Shown here: one piece after another, positions 39,601 to 44,139 of the stretch
How positions within the stretch are numbered: position 1 is the stretch's first letter
Layout of the letters: every line of letters begins with the position of its first letter
The notes under the pieces: model-generated
Seen by the model: the letters and a program-made list of their open reading frames with translations, nothing else
Told to the model about the DNA's origin: nothing
Database searches by the model: none
Translations under genes and position numbers: made by a program
Assembly: GCA_009760855.2 (NCBI GenBank)
Contig: WPIO01000023.1
Span: 251,001-315,000, forward strand
Source: Cristatella mucedo
Lineage: Eukaryota; Bryozoa; Phylactolaemata; Cristatellidae
Reading direction: 5' to 3'
DNA: 64,000 bases

Positions 39601-41705
39601 CCGTCAGTAACTCCACAAAGTCATAAAGACCATGTGGGTGTTACGAAGGAGAGTTTTGTATAGCGCACTCACAGCCTAAGCGGCTTTCGGTACGCATTCG
39701 GTAGCCAACAGACTTCGTCTCACGCAACAAAGAGAAAGTGGGAAGCATAGCAGAGTCAGGAGAGCAGTTGAGGTAGTGAGTAGCATAGCAGTAGCAGTTC
39801 AGGACCGCTGAAAAAGATGTGCCATAGTCGGCAGTTGGAGAGTAGATGTCGTTGCGTAAGAGTTTTGGAAGCGAGTTCCACAGCCTAGGACCTGCAGAGC
39901 TAAAGCTTCTGTCTCCAACTGTCTTTAAGCGGAGGAATGGGACAGCTAATTTATTGTCCACACAGGACCTGAGGGCGCGAACAGACTGAGTTTCAGCAGT
40001 CTAGCTTAAAGAAAACCTGATATCTAGTAAGATCTTTAGCAGCCTACTAGGGGCTGTTATAAGTAGTCCTTAATCCTTGATGGGAGCTGGAAATTAGTAG
40101 GTGAGGCGGTCTTCCGATTAAAACTTTTAAACGTCAAGCAGCGGACAAAGTATGCCTGAATTACAAGTACTCAATTGTTTTCATACTAGGTCGCCTCCAA
40201 TTAGGGGGGCACAGTCATGTATTCTTGCCGTGCGTGCAGGGTTTCCTATGATAAGTACAGCTGGTTTTCGTCTGCACTCAAGTGATTTCCGGAGTGCCGT
40301 GGTCTCGCTTGAGCTCCACGACGATTGGCCATCCGGTTAGCCTTTTTTTAAGTACATATATAAGGTGATTCGTTCCAAGTCCTACAAGTCGTTTCACAGA
40401 TGATACCTTCCCCTCCAGCCGATTTAATCGCAATCTGCTGTATCATTTCTATGCAGATGACTCTCTGGTCTACCTTTGTTTTCTACTAGTATTTTAATTT
40501 TGGGTTTTCGTGTGAGCATGATTGATGATATGTAATCAGTTCTAAAATGATATATTGTATATTAGTGCTGATGGTGCAATCCAGATTCCTTGCTATTGCC
40601 TGAAAAGGACAGTTAATCTAACAGAAAGGGTGTAACCAGTAATGCTTTGCATAAGCACAGAATCAGCCTGCCGGACGGTGTCGGCAATTCCAATGCCGTT
40701 TTAAAACAGAGTATCCGTGGCTGTCTGACAATGCATGGCTCTACGATCTGCATAAAAAATACCATACGAGACCATGCTGCCTATGCCGATCTGATGGATG
40801 CATGTTACTCTTATACTGATGCACGTTCTTCAGTTATTTTTGATACCTTTTATCAGAGAATGGCTAGTCTTAGCTGTTGTAGAGCATCCACTGCAAATGT
40901 ATAAAGATCTTATCTCTGAGCTGGGCTAGATGGCTAACCTTTTTGTGTTGCCATCTAGGTACCATCTGTTATAGGTGTTCTCAATACGAATGCTGCTTTG
41001 TTACTGCAGACTCTGATGACGCGCAGCCCTGCCTTGTGATGGAGGGCCAGTTTCAGAATTTCGCTTCTGAACGATCTGGCTGTTTTTCTTTCACTGAGGC
41101 TTATGGCATCAATTGCTTATGTATTAGTAGTCACCACCACTCAAATGGTTTGCTCTCACCTGCCACCTCATCAAATCTGTTTTGCTTCCTGTAGTGAAAG
41201 TACTAACGTTGTTCCTTATGGACCAACGCAGCTGCCTGTCCTTGGGCATTCCTTGACCGCCGGTTCCATTGTGGGCATAGTCATTTCGGCTGCAGCCATA
41301 ATAGCAGCAGTAACTACGTTTGGCGTTATCAAGCTGAAGCGTCGAAGGTTAGTTTGGACTACTGGCAGCAGCAGCCTCAATTGCAGTACTGTATTTGTGT
41401 GTAACTGCTGATGACATGTCAATGCCACGCATTCCTTTAAAGAGATTTACTGTTGCCCGGCTCAACAACTTCTGCAAACTATGGCTCCGAATCATCCATT
41501 GGGTACTCTCAGGTTTGTGTTTCATGCTGCTAAAGGTTTTGGTAGATTGCTGCACGTAGCCTAATCCAAATTAAGCAGCTAATTGGCGATGATGGCATGT
41601 TTTCAGCTTCAGTCTTCAGAAGACCAGCCGAGCCTTCTGGGTGGCAGTCAGCTTCTGGGTTCTTTGCAGTATAATGACGACAGCGACGAGGATCTGATAG
41701 TTTGA
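1408..41705 (+). CDS. IGF2R: Cation-independent mannose-6-phosphate receptor homologue (spliced, 5' incomplete)
   Basis: Multi-exon type I membrane receptor; the family carries mannose-6-phosphate-tagged hydrolases from the trans-Golgi network to endosomes. The exons encode about nine tandem MRH repeats with the family pattern: a G..C..R..(I/V).F.C block, a CxYxFxWxTxxAC block, then (Y/F)DLSxL and YxxxVC....C. One transmembrane segment (exon 41195-41347) and a short tail ending DDSDEDLIV follow. Exon phases agree at every junction from 1408 to 38411; 40190-41120 is less certain. The human protein has 15 repeats, so the N-terminal repeats and signal peptide should lie left of the window. No fibronectin type II insert was seen. 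Introns are long and repeat-rich, and one contains a GPCR gene. A CD-MPR or another single-MRH lectin is excluded by the tandem repeats. Very sure of the family, moderately sure of the last MRH exons. Confidence 0.93.
3984..4830 (+). mobile_element. CR1/L2-like LINE 3' end (family A) with ATT tail
   Basis: Decayed reverse transcriptase C-terminus in two frames. The first has SAYFQLHNIAKIR, RLDFCNSLLAGLP and LHWLPIKQRIDF; after a frameshift, near 4316-4660, come HAFSSYAPKAWNSLP and AFEKKLKAHLF. The 3' end carries AAGTGCCTAGAGAGAGAGATT and then (ATT)n at 4801-4829. It is 5'-truncated. Confidence 0.9.
5090..5410 (+). mobile_element. LINE family A fragment
   Basis: A short, heavily mutated copy of the RT C-terminal region: CAGTTGGTGCAAAGCTAGGC near 5144, then a Leu/Ile-rich remnant matching the segment at 4260-4400. 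Many stops. Confidence 0.5.
5685..6690 (+). mobile_element. CR1/L2-like LINE fragment (family B)
   Basis: It begins at a degenerate RT catalytic box (FYANGTQLYLSF, where active elements have ADD). It continues with FLKLNDDKTVLLL and LGWLPVDKQIQSKVL, and ends with SSAGPRLWNSLPQFL and CGSSFSAVL. Frameshifts and stops lie in between. This is the longest RT remnant in the window. Confidence 0.88.
6840..7500 (+). mobile_element. Heavily decayed LINE family B copy
   Basis: Order and short words match the 5760-6540 element: GGATGTCGG with a Lys-rich stretch near 6895-6950, QLSIDQWIWNKTLALT near 7155 and LAELMHQFHP near 7230. No open frame. Confidence 0.55.
9232..9309 (+). CDS. IGF2R: CI-MPR exon: repeat A, CxYxFxW block
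   Basis: A 26-codon exon with acceptor TTTTAAG and donor AAG|GTAAGT, phase 0 at both ends. It encodes GCEYTFYWNTPQAC, a textbook MRH core. No glutamate precedes the first cysteine, so this repeat probably does not bind mannose-6-phosphate. A 7.6-kb intron separates it from the previous exon. Confidence 0.9.
9830..10460 (-). mobile_element. LINE RT fragment, minus strand
   Basis: NFLRLNDAKINLLVMG (10435 downward) is followed by LHWLLIKPQIDF and a diverged C-terminus ending near 9830, in the same order as the plus-strand elements. It lies in the intron between the repeat A exons at 9232 and 10927. Confidence 0.82.
10927..11155 (+). CDS. IGF2R: CI-MPR exon: repeat A, C-terminal half
   Basis: Acceptor CTTTTCAG, donor G|GTAAGT; phase 0 in, phase 1 out. 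It encodes the YDLSSL block, a YLVNICGG strand and the closing GVCQ. That CQ supplies the glutamine which, in MPR structures, contacts ligand together with the following repeat. Confidence 0.92.
11180..11250. repeat. (CTCCT)n microsatellite
   Basis: 5-bp unit, about 10 clean copies grading into CTCCC runs, directly after the donor of exon 10927-11155. Confidence 0.95.
11997..12032. repeat. CAGG/CCTG inverted repeat
   Basis: GCAGGCAGGCAGGCAG is followed directly by its near-complement CTGCCTGTCTGCCTGCCTGC, giving a long hairpin with almost no loop. Confidence 0.9.
12430..12800 (-). mobile_element. LINE family B 3' fragment
   Basis: On the minus strand it resembles the SFSAVL..CYF region of family B (TAGCAGCTCAGGACGGCTGG near 12510). 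The motif GTATCCGTTGATCAACC near 12777 recurs near 34249. Confidence 0.6.
13558..13622. repeat. 33-bp tandem duplication
   Basis: Two copies of a 32-bp block starting AAATAAGGAGCTGGTTGC, identical by eye, separated by one base. It lies inside a decayed minus-strand LINE remnant. Confidence 0.95.
13868..14013 (-). mobile_element. tRNA-derived SINE, family 1
   Basis: Read on the minus strand: an A-box-like TAGCCCAGTGGTTGAGG, a B-box-like region (mutated, near GACTTGAGCCCC), then a 3' tail GTGAAGCACCTGAGTAGAGAT and AGTTCTCTTAGGGCGCT, which is the LINE family A tail. Confidence 0.8.
14820..15117 (+). promoter_or_regulatory. Probable GPCR promoter/5' leader
   Basis: A locally GC-rich stretch immediately upstream of the GPCR ATG, with GC-box-like runs (TTGGGCGG near 14856, CCCCGCC near 14882) and several CpGs. 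No clear TATA box at a defined distance. It lies inside a receptor intron, so it would be an internal promoter. Confidence 0.35.
15118..15515 (+). CDS. GPCR exon 1 (N-terminus to TM3)
   Basis: It ends ...MYISIY plus two bases of the DRY-equivalent Arg codon; donor CAG|GTACGTTTC. It covers the N-terminus, TM1, TM2 and TM3. Loop 1 ends at SGRWPF, and the conserved Cys of TM3 is in DAVCTF. Confidence 0.93.
15118..17852 (+). CDS. Class A (rhodopsin-like) GPCR, two exons, orphan
   Basis: Exons 15118-15515 and 17174-17852 join in phase 2 (CAG|GTACGT ... TTCCTAG|G) to give 358 aa. The ATG at 15118 precedes a short N-terminus with an NYS glycosylation site. Seven hydrophobic segments are present with the family landmarks: GN in TM1, LAVTD in TM2, Cys at the top of TM3 paired with CDP in loop 2, FCWCP in TM6 and NSAINPVLY in TM7. 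The DRY position reads IYR. TM7 has the Trp/Tyr pair typical of amine receptors (WLSYANS), but TM3 has Thr at 3.32 instead of Asp, so a biogenic amine ligand is unlikely. There is no Lys at the retinal position, so it is not an opsin. Intracellular loop 3 is short, and the tail has a possible palmitoylated Cys (RRMCGL). The ligand and orthologue are unknown to me. Confidence 0.93.
15516..17173 (+). other. GPCR intron
   Basis: Canonical ends, GTACGT and CCTAG. It contains the GT microsatellite 16751-16816. I saw nothing else, and no conserved frame. Confidence 0.85.
16751..16816. repeat. (GT)n microsatellite
   Basis: Uninterrupted dinucleotide, about 33 units, in the GPCR intron. Confidence 0.99.
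17174..17852 (+). CDS. GPCR exon 2 (loop 2 to C-terminus)
   Basis: Starts after CTTTTTCCTAG with the last base of the split Arg codon, then FVCINDPL. It covers TM4 to TM7 and a tail of about 50 residues, ending at TAG 17850-17852. The 1.66-kb intron contains a long GT microsatellite. Confidence 0.93.
17853..19450. other. GPCR 3' flank and remaining receptor intron
   Basis: TATAAAT and CATAAAT near 18008-18036 might serve as variant polyadenylation signals, but no exact AATAAA stands out. Otherwise a GA-rich stretch (18690-18750) and the TG/TA repeat at 18785-18960. Confidence 0.45.
18785..18960. repeat. Compound (TG)n/(TA)n repeat
   Basis: Pure TG at about 18851-18901, flanked by mixed TATG/TGTA units. 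Confidence 0.95.
19451..19682 (+). CDS. IGF2R: CI-MPR exon: repeat B, predicted ligand-binding half
   Basis: Acceptor TTCAAG, donor CAG|GTACGC; phase 1 in, phase 2 out. It contains GGSRCRSGPVRSTVLAFVC and NETSCQYWFEWYTSAAC. The Arg lies eight residues before the Cys and the Glu five before the Tyr, as in known mannose-6-phosphate sites. With the upstream CQ, all four ligand residues are present. The preceding intron contains the GPCR gene. Confidence 0.95.
19908..20093 (+). CDS. IGF2R: CI-MPR exon: repeat B, C-terminal half
   Basis: Acceptor TTTGCAG, donor TAC|GTATGT; phase 2 at both ends. It encodes YDLSAL, YYINVCRNL and AAACYRD. The closing residues are CY rather than CQ, so the next repeat lacks the ligand glutamine. 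The intron before it is only 225 bp. Confidence 0.93.
21410..21566 (+). CDS. IGF2R: CI-MPR exon: repeat C, first strands
   Basis: Acceptor CACCTTAG, donor GAG|GTAAGA; phase 2 in, phase 0 out. It encodes the LEYDHGDVC strand and the FITHIMVLC block. The ligand arginine is not in register. Confidence 0.82.
21770..22095 (+). mobile_element. LINE family B 3' end fragment
   Basis: DNKLAVPLL then FALQVLDC..HFHN and a CELKYVGYHMYTE-like region, matching the 6365-6640 element. Near its end a 34-bp unit (TGTATAACGTGCAC...) is tandemly duplicated at 22093-22160. Confidence 0.8.
22093..22160. repeat. 34-bp tandem duplication
   Basis: Two adjacent identical copies beginning TGTATAACGTGCACTTAG, at the 3' end of a LINE remnant. 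Confidence 0.95.
22702..22831 (+). CDS. IGF2R: CI-MPR exon: repeat C, CxxxFxW block
   Basis: Acceptor CATTGTAG, donor ACAG|GTCAGG; phase 0 in, phase 1 out. It encodes NKEDQCSVFLIWRHAVGC, an MRH core in which the usual Tyr is Val. It is the most diverged core among the well-placed exons. Phase fits both neighbours. Confidence 0.75.
23153..23272 (+). CDS. IGF2R: CI-MPR exon: repeat C, C-terminal half
   Basis: Acceptor TTGTATAG, donor G|GTAAGT; phase 1 at both ends. It encodes FDLNPLRNL and VYYLNLCGMNG. The repeat's last cysteine strand is completed by the exon at 26337. Confidence 0.9.
23376..23505 (+). mobile_element. tRNA-derived SINE, family 1
   Basis: Plus orientation: TGGCCCTGGGAAAGG (A box) ... 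GGTCGTGGGCTCGAGCCC (B box), then a tail with GATGTGGTTCTCTTTGG. Just downstream of exon 23153-23272. Confidence 0.72.
23925..24115 (+). mobile_element. Two LINE family A tails
   Basis: CCTAGAAAGAGATTTAGTTC and CGCTATACAAATTTATTATT near 23930-23985, and a second AATGTGAAGTGCCTAGAAAG near 24077. 5'-truncated ends with no coding part. Confidence 0.7.
24721..24792. repeat. (CT)n microsatellite
   Basis: Pure CT, about 36 units. Confidence 0.99.
25981..26240. repeat. GC-rich 15-bp minisatellite
   Basis: About 16-17 tandem copies of CCCTGGCCGGGACCG, almost identical except for a one-base insertion near 26116 and a variant unit (CCGTCCCGGCCCTGG) near 26139-26153. Because 15 is a multiple of three, long open frames appear in several frames on both strands; none is a gene. 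Confidence 0.98.
26337..26415 (+). CDS. IGF2R: CI-MPR exon: repeat C/D boundary
   Basis: A short exon with acceptor TTCGCAG and donor TGG|GTGAGT; phase 1 in, phase 2 out. It supplies ICIAPRGG, closing repeat C, and a Ser-rich linker into repeat D. It lies 97 bp downstream of the 15-bp minisatellite and 96 bp upstream of the next exon. Confidence 0.75.
26512..26707 (+). CDS. IGF2R: CI-MPR exon: repeat D, first half
   Basis: Acceptor CCGCCTTCAG, donor GCG|GTACGT; phase 2 in, phase 0 out. It encodes LDYDAGVLTMTY, SAVISFAC and DDCMFQFAWRTAYAC. Lys stands where the ligand Arg would be. Confidence 0.93.
27011..27247 (+). CDS. IGF2R: CI-MPR exon: repeat D, C-terminal half
   Basis: The acceptor GCGGCAG has a weak pyrimidine tract; the donor is CAG|GTCAGT. 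Phase 0 at both ends. It encodes LDLALLSRT, SYYVSVCRPLG and STVCSVD. Confidence 0.88.
27358..27504 (+). CDS. IGF2R: CI-MPR exon: repeat E, first strands
   Basis: Acceptor CGTACCAG, donor CTG|GTGAGT; phase 0 at both ends. It encodes SLGHVGSS, the IELRYSSSSTC strand and STTVVFRC. A CT-rich microsatellite begins about 120 bp into the following intron. Confidence 0.92.
27600..27760. repeat. CT-rich microsatellite
   Basis: Pure CT at about 27660-27702 within a longer pyrimidine-rich stretch, just inside a receptor intron. Confidence 0.95.
27880..28320 (+). mobile_element. LINE family A remnants and inverted tail
   Basis: RT C-terminal relic with a SLEFTASYSHNMQ-like WNSLP segment near 28150. It abuts a tail in the opposite orientation at about 28240-28320 (AAAGCGCCATCAGAGAACTC). 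Confidence 0.65.
28500..28850. mobile_element. Two LINE/SINE-type tails
   Basis: 28505-28580 minus orientation (TTGTATAGCACCCTGGAGAA with ATA repeats on the left); 28775-28845 plus orientation (AAGCACCTGCATAGAGATTAAG, then ATTATTATT). Confidence 0.7.
28850..29807. other. Receptor intron remainder, nothing recognised
   Basis: Unique-looking DNA up to the exon at 29808. No frame with MRH pattern and no repeat seen. Confidence 0.5.
29808..29990 (+). CDS. IGF2R: CI-MPR exon: repeat E, core and DLS block
   Basis: Acceptor GGCTGCAG, donor CAG|GTAGGT; phase 0 at both ends. It encodes GNPVLVSISSQCEYVFEW, TSAVC and FDLSVLRNL. No ligand Glu is present before the Cys. Confidence 0.93.
30244..30436 (+). 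CDS. IGF2R: CI-MPR exon: end of repeat E, start of F
   Basis: Acceptor CACGTCAG, donor G|GTAAGC; phase 0 in, phase 1 out. It encodes YVYKIGVCGK, the ATTCKELG turn and the IALQYPRTGQC strand. One exon bridges two repeats. Confidence 0.93.
30994..31243 (+). CDS. IGF2R: CI-MPR exon: repeat F, core
   Basis: Acceptor CACCCTAG, donor AC|GTGAGT; phase 1 in, phase 2 out. It encodes AQIIFEC, DQCSPLFVWKTPLAC and YDLLPLARS. The tyrosine of CxY is replaced by Pro. Confidence 0.93.
31553..31686 (+). CDS. IGF2R: CI-MPR exon: repeat F, C-terminal strand
   Basis: Acceptor CTTTTGCAG, donor G|GTAAGT; phase 2 in, phase 1 out. It encodes FYVNVCESIHL and then GVAVALNKSD. The usual closing cysteine is missing, so one disulphide of this repeat is probably lost. 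Confidence 0.88.
31687..33375. other. Receptor intron with one SINE
   Basis: Contains the family 2 SINE at 31798-31977 and GA-rich DNA at 32525-32575. The rest is unremarkable. Confidence 0.6.
31798..31977 (-). mobile_element. tRNA-derived SINE, family 2
   Basis: Minus strand: GTGAGCCGTGATGGCTCACT (A box region), then GGGTTCGAATCC (B box) and a family-specific tail containing GCTGTTAAATCAGC. It is related to the copies at 36376, 48105, 53535 and 60815. Confidence 0.88.
33376..33524 (+). CDS. IGF2R: CI-MPR exon: repeat G, first half
   Basis: Acceptor CGTTTTAG, donor ACC|GTAAGT; phase 1 in, phase 0 out. It encodes STFDC, ARIAFACG and the first half of the core, TCAYMFT, which continues as WSTHLVC in the next exon. 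Confidence 0.92.
33590..33665. repeat. (CA)n and (CT)n microsatellites
   Basis: Short CA-rich segment followed by pure CT at about 33638-33662. Confidence 0.95.
33845..34100 (-). mobile_element. LINE family B 3' end fragment
   Basis: Minus-strand LSLLPTAINSGRCFPAILRC and AIGYHLHTESRL match the family B C-terminus at 6480-6650. Confidence 0.75.
34285..34435 (+). mobile_element. tRNA-derived SINE, family 1 (diverged)
   Basis: GGGTAATGTGCTGAAC..TTGTGGGCTCGATCCC with tail GTAAAGCTCCTGGAAAAGAT, ending near a GTTC run. The B box is clear; the A box is weak. Confidence 0.6.
35281..35400 (-). mobile_element. LINE family A tail
   Basis: ATA/ATG-rich left end, then GGCACCCTAACAGAACTAAA and TATAGGCACTTCACG, the inverted LINE A tail. 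Confidence 0.65.
35633..35748 (+). CDS. IGF2R: CI-MPR exon: repeat G, core end and DLT block
   Basis: Acceptor CTCTTACAG, donor AT|GTATGT; phase 0 in, phase 2 out. It encodes WSTHLVC followed by MDLTSILSY. Confidence 0.9.
35805..35957. repeat. AT-only low-complexity tract
   Basis: About 150 bp almost entirely A and T with ATT/ATA units, abutting the 3' tail of a family 1 SINE. Probably an expanded SINE tail. Confidence 0.9.
35958..36105 (-). mobile_element. tRNA-derived SINE, family 1
   Basis: Minus strand: A box CCCAATGGTTAAGG, B box GGGCTTGAGCCC as seen on plus, tail AGAGATTAAGTTCTCTTAGG, ending in the AT tract. Confidence 0.85.
36376..36548 (-). mobile_element. tRNA-derived SINE, family 2
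   Basis: Best-preserved family 2 copy. Minus strand: CCGTGATGGCTCACTAGG, then CCGGGTTCGAATCC, a perfect Pol III B box (plus-strand 36483-36494), then a body with TGCAAGCAGTGGCG. Confidence 0.92.
36965..37341. mobile_element. hAT-type MITE with 8-bp target duplication
   Basis: 377 bp with imperfect terminal inverted repeats TAGGGCTGCA / TGTACAGCTCTA, flanked by perfect 8-bp duplications GTTGTTAC (36957-36964 and 37342-37349). No coding capacity. It contains repeated CGAATA/CCGAATA words. Confidence 0.88.
37880..38103 (+). CDS. IGF2R: CI-MPR exon: end of repeat G, start of H
   Basis: Acceptor GCATTTTAG, donor G|GTTGGG (weak); phase 2 in, phase 1 out. It encodes DTYIYLIMLNGI, GRCVDLPTVVCMI and a linker. 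In the strand usually written YxxNVC, the cysteine is replaced by leucine. Confidence 0.8.
38222..38411 (+). CDS. IGF2R: CI-MPR exon: repeat H, core
   Basis: Acceptor CTCCACAG, donor TC|GTAAGT; phase 1 in, phase 2 out. It encodes SIIDFHC and SACQYIFDWYTPAVC, a clear MRH core. No arginine is in ligand register. Confidence 0.93.
38412..40189. other. Receptor intron with LINE fragments
   Basis: It holds a plus-strand LINE remnant near 38870-39130, then a family B 3' part in minus orientation to about 39990. No exon seen. Confidence 0.6.
39577..39990 (-). mobile_element. LINE family B, recent 5'-truncated copy
   Basis: On the minus strand: MDNKLAVPFLRLKTVGDRSF and SSAGPRLWNSLPKLLRND stay in one open frame to [12 protein letters not shown]. 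The 3' end has an (ATTAC)n tail at 39577-39595. It is nearly identical to 54302-54590. Confidence 0.93.
40190..40335 (+). CDS. IGF2R: CI-MPR probable exon: repeat H, C-terminal half
   Basis: Acceptor CATACTAG, donor G|GTTAGC; phase 2 in matches the previous exon. It encodes SCILAVRAG and GFRLHSSDFRSAVVSLEL, a plausible (Y/F)DLS-type block. It ends in phase 1, which does not fit the next candidate exon, so the boundary or the exon itself may be wrong. Confidence 0.5.
40395..40500 (+). mobile_element. LINE RT catalytic-box fragment
   Basis: A small fragment encoding NLLYHFYADDSLVYL, the YADD box of a non-LTR reverse transcriptase, between two receptor exons. Intact catalytic Asp pair but only about 30 codons. 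Confidence 0.8.
40640..40878 (+). CDS. IGF2R: CI-MPR probable exon: end of repeat H, start of I
   Basis: An open frame with SIRGCLTMHGSTICIKN, like the closing strand of an MRH repeat, and then RSSVIFDTF, like the opening strand of the next. The acceptor is unclear and the suggested donor T|GTAGAG is weak; both ends are approximate. An RT fragment lies just upstream. Confidence 0.5.
40959..41120 (+). CDS. IGF2R: CI-MPR probable exon: repeat I, core
   Basis: Acceptor GCCATCTAG. The frame encodes QYECCFVTADSDD and ERSGCFSFTEAYGINC, a diverged MRH core lacking the Trp. The 3' end is uncertain because no GT donor gives the phase needed by the transmembrane exon. Confidence 0.55.
41195..41347 (+). 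CDS. IGF2R: CI-MPR exon: transmembrane segment
   Basis: Acceptor CTTCCTGTAG, donor AG|GTTAGT. It encodes a juxtamembrane stretch and then about 23 hydrophobic residues (from AGSIVGIVISAAAII), ended by the stop-transfer KLKRRR. This gives type I topology with the MRH repeats in the lumen. Confidence 0.9.
41443..41512 (+). CDS. IGF2R: CI-MPR exon: proximal cytoplasmic tail
   Basis: Acceptor CCTTTAAAG, donor CAG|GTTTGT; phase 2 in, phase 0 out. It encodes a Ser-rich stretch ending GYSQ. Joined to the next exon, this creates YSQL, a YxxPhi adaptor signal at the place where vertebrate CI-MPR has YSKV. Confidence 0.85.
41607..41705 (+). CDS. IGF2R: CI-MPR terminal exon: sorting signals and stop
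   Basis: Acceptor TGTTTTCAG; 32 codons plus TGA. It contains EDQPSLL, which fits [DE]xxxL[LI], and the C-terminus DDSDEDLIV. The latter matches the acidic-cluster DxxLL-type signal read by GGA adaptors in vertebrates, with Ile for the second Leu and Val at the very end. The tail totals about 60 residues against roughly 160 in human. Confidence 0.95.
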   Translation, partial: LQSSEDQPSLLGGSQLLGSLQYNDDSDEDLIV

Positions 41706-42165
41706 CGGAAGTTTGATGATCTAAGCAACCCCTTATGGAGGGAGGTCTAACGATTAATATTCTGCAATTTAATGCAGCCATATCCCTGTGTATTTTTTAA
41801 ATGTGGCCGCCGTATTCCTAACGAGAAAATGTTTTGCCTCCTAGTTTCCATCGTGAGAATCGACCCGTCGATGTGCCACTGCCTTTTTCTCCTGTATCCC
41901 TTATTTTCAGATCTGCTATTGGTGCCTTAAAAAACGTGGCATCATTATTGACATGTCAGAAGAGATCTGTGAGTTACATTGGTACTCATGCGTGTCTTGA
42001 GCTGCTGAAGCATTGCCTCAAGCAAGCGCTCACCTGTGCTGTCGACATTTGTCGGCAGCCAGCCACCCGGTAATCTGCACTCTGTGCTTGCTCGTTGTAA
42101 GATCTCTGCTGCTATTCGGCAAGTCTGTCATAACTGGTGTTGGAAATTTTGTTAATGCACTTATC

Positions 42166-42171
42166 AATAAA
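42166..42171 (+). promoter_or_regulatory. Candidate polyadenylation signal for CI-MPR
   Basis: AATAAA about 460 bp after the receptor stop codon. It is the first exact hexamer I noticed downstream. No transcript evidence. Confidence 0.35.
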
Positions 42172-43059
42172 AGAAGGAAGGGCAAGTGTGAGATTGCTGC
42201 TTTGCCTCTGGTCTATCGCTTTTAGACTTTAGGCTTCTCAGGTGCTGAGTTCAGAGGTGGGGTAGTGTGTAGACTGTTCTATGTGGAACTTGTGAGTAAT
42301 TATCTGAAATACTAACCTTTGATTACTTGTCAGCTGTTCTAGTTCGCTGCATGCTTGGCTGCAATGTGATTATTGCTGCAGGACTGCAATGTATCATCCT
42401 GTACAATAGGATGTTGAGGTAAATTAGCCGCTTTACAGTGACAGGTTTGATACGAGAATGCAGGTTGGCATTAGAGTCTATTACTAAGCTAGTTGAACTG
42501 CCGTACACGAGTAGCACCGACCACTCTTGGGGAACATTTGCTATGTTTCCAAAGCTTCATGATTGATGGGGATGCAGTATAATACCAGCGTAACGTTGTG
42601 TCTGATCACGTCGCTCTCGGCTGATCTCAAGCAGCGCCTCTCGCTACTATCATCCTTACATCGTTCATCTGATGCCACAGTGATATCTGTAAATTTCATT
42701 TAAATTGGGTGCCCGCATGTTATGCATACCCCTACGTGAGCTCTCGGGCAGAGATCCTTGAATCCTGGGGCACAGGAATGCACAATAGGCTTACAGAGCA
42801 TCCCAGTTCTACTAGCTGATTCCTCGAAACTCGCTCCGAACGCCTTGGATGTCTGGACGTTAGGCTTCGAGTCGTGGTCGCTGTTATTGCACGGCTTGCT
42901 AAAGAGGCCTGCTTGCCTTTCGACACCGTTGAACCTACGCGACAGTGACTTGCTGAGAGGCTCATTGAGAAACTCGGGAAATCCGCTGTGCTCGAAGATC
43001 AGTCAGTCGCCTATGACAGACACGACGAGCTATCAGCTGAATAGAGCACCGCGCCCCCC

Positions 43060-43560
43060 CCCCCCCCCCGTTATTCAACCACGAGACGTCCAACAACCTG
43101 CGAAATCCAATACAAATTCACAGGTCGGCCCAACAAAGTCACCTAAGGCGATTTGCAGCGTGCCTAAACACATAAAGGACGTATACCGCAAAGACAGGGC
43201 GGGTGCCATTAAGGGCGTTCGGTTTTGAGCTTCAATTTAAATAAGTCTGGCGACGTCATGAAGTCAATTGGTAGAAAGTTCCAGACTTAAGGTGTGTAGA
43301 AACTGAAGTCACTACCATTAAAGGAATTCAGGTTCTTTTGAAGCACAGCTAAACAACCGGAATAGGTAAGCAAGGTAAGTATACCAGAAATCTGGAACTC
43401 GCTTAAGTCTACGGTCACTACATGCAATGAATGACCGACCGAGCATCCTTTAATTCTCAGCTAAAGCCGTATGTGCTCCGCTCTCGCTCCCTTTGCCCCG
43501 GTGAACTTTTCTTTTTTTCCGTGTGCTTTTCGTGCTTACCTGTGCATGAATCGGTGCGTG
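43060..43560 (+). mobile_element. LINE family A relics
   Basis: IWNSLKSTVTTCNE at about 43388 matches the conserved RT C-terminal WNSLP motif. VPKHIKDVYRKD near 43160 may belong to the same decayed element. Confidence 0.5.
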
Positions 43561-44139
43561 TTATTAGACATGCAGATGTGTTGCTAAGCGGTGGCCGCGA
43601 GAGGTGTCTGCTTTAGCATGCCGGCTTAAGTATGACGTCATTGCGAGCCATTTCCGCCGATACTGCATTAAACAGTATTTGATGAGACGGCTCGTAAAAA
43701 ATGCTCCAGCACATACTACAGCAACAGAAGATAGCAGATATTGCCACAGCAGAAGCTACCTCAGATTCTTCTGCAAAGTAAAAGCGCCAACATTGGCAGA
43801 CATGGATTTTGGATCGTGTACACACGCAGTGGAACTGAAGGTGCAGCACCTGGAATGACAAAACGAAAAAATGTCTGCTCAGCCCATTTTGCTGCGCCAG
43901 TGAGCAAGTTGTCATAAAAGGATCGAGATGCTAATTCTACGAATGTAGCTACCTGCATCCAATTTAATTTTAAAAAATCTCAATGAGGGCAAGCGTAAGC
44001 GATTAAAAGCAGCGGTTAAGTGGACGGGTTTTTATGCAGAATTGGTACTCTCAGCCAGCTTTTGAGCATGTTCTTATCAGCCCTAGAGGTGTAACGAAAA
44101 TTGATCCGGGGTAAATATCCGTTCGTAAATAAGTCTTGT

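Noticed and set aside
42758-43228. 156-codon frame with a proline run
   Set aside because: The proline run comes from a poly-C tract, and parts match decayed LINE sequence. No support as a gene.
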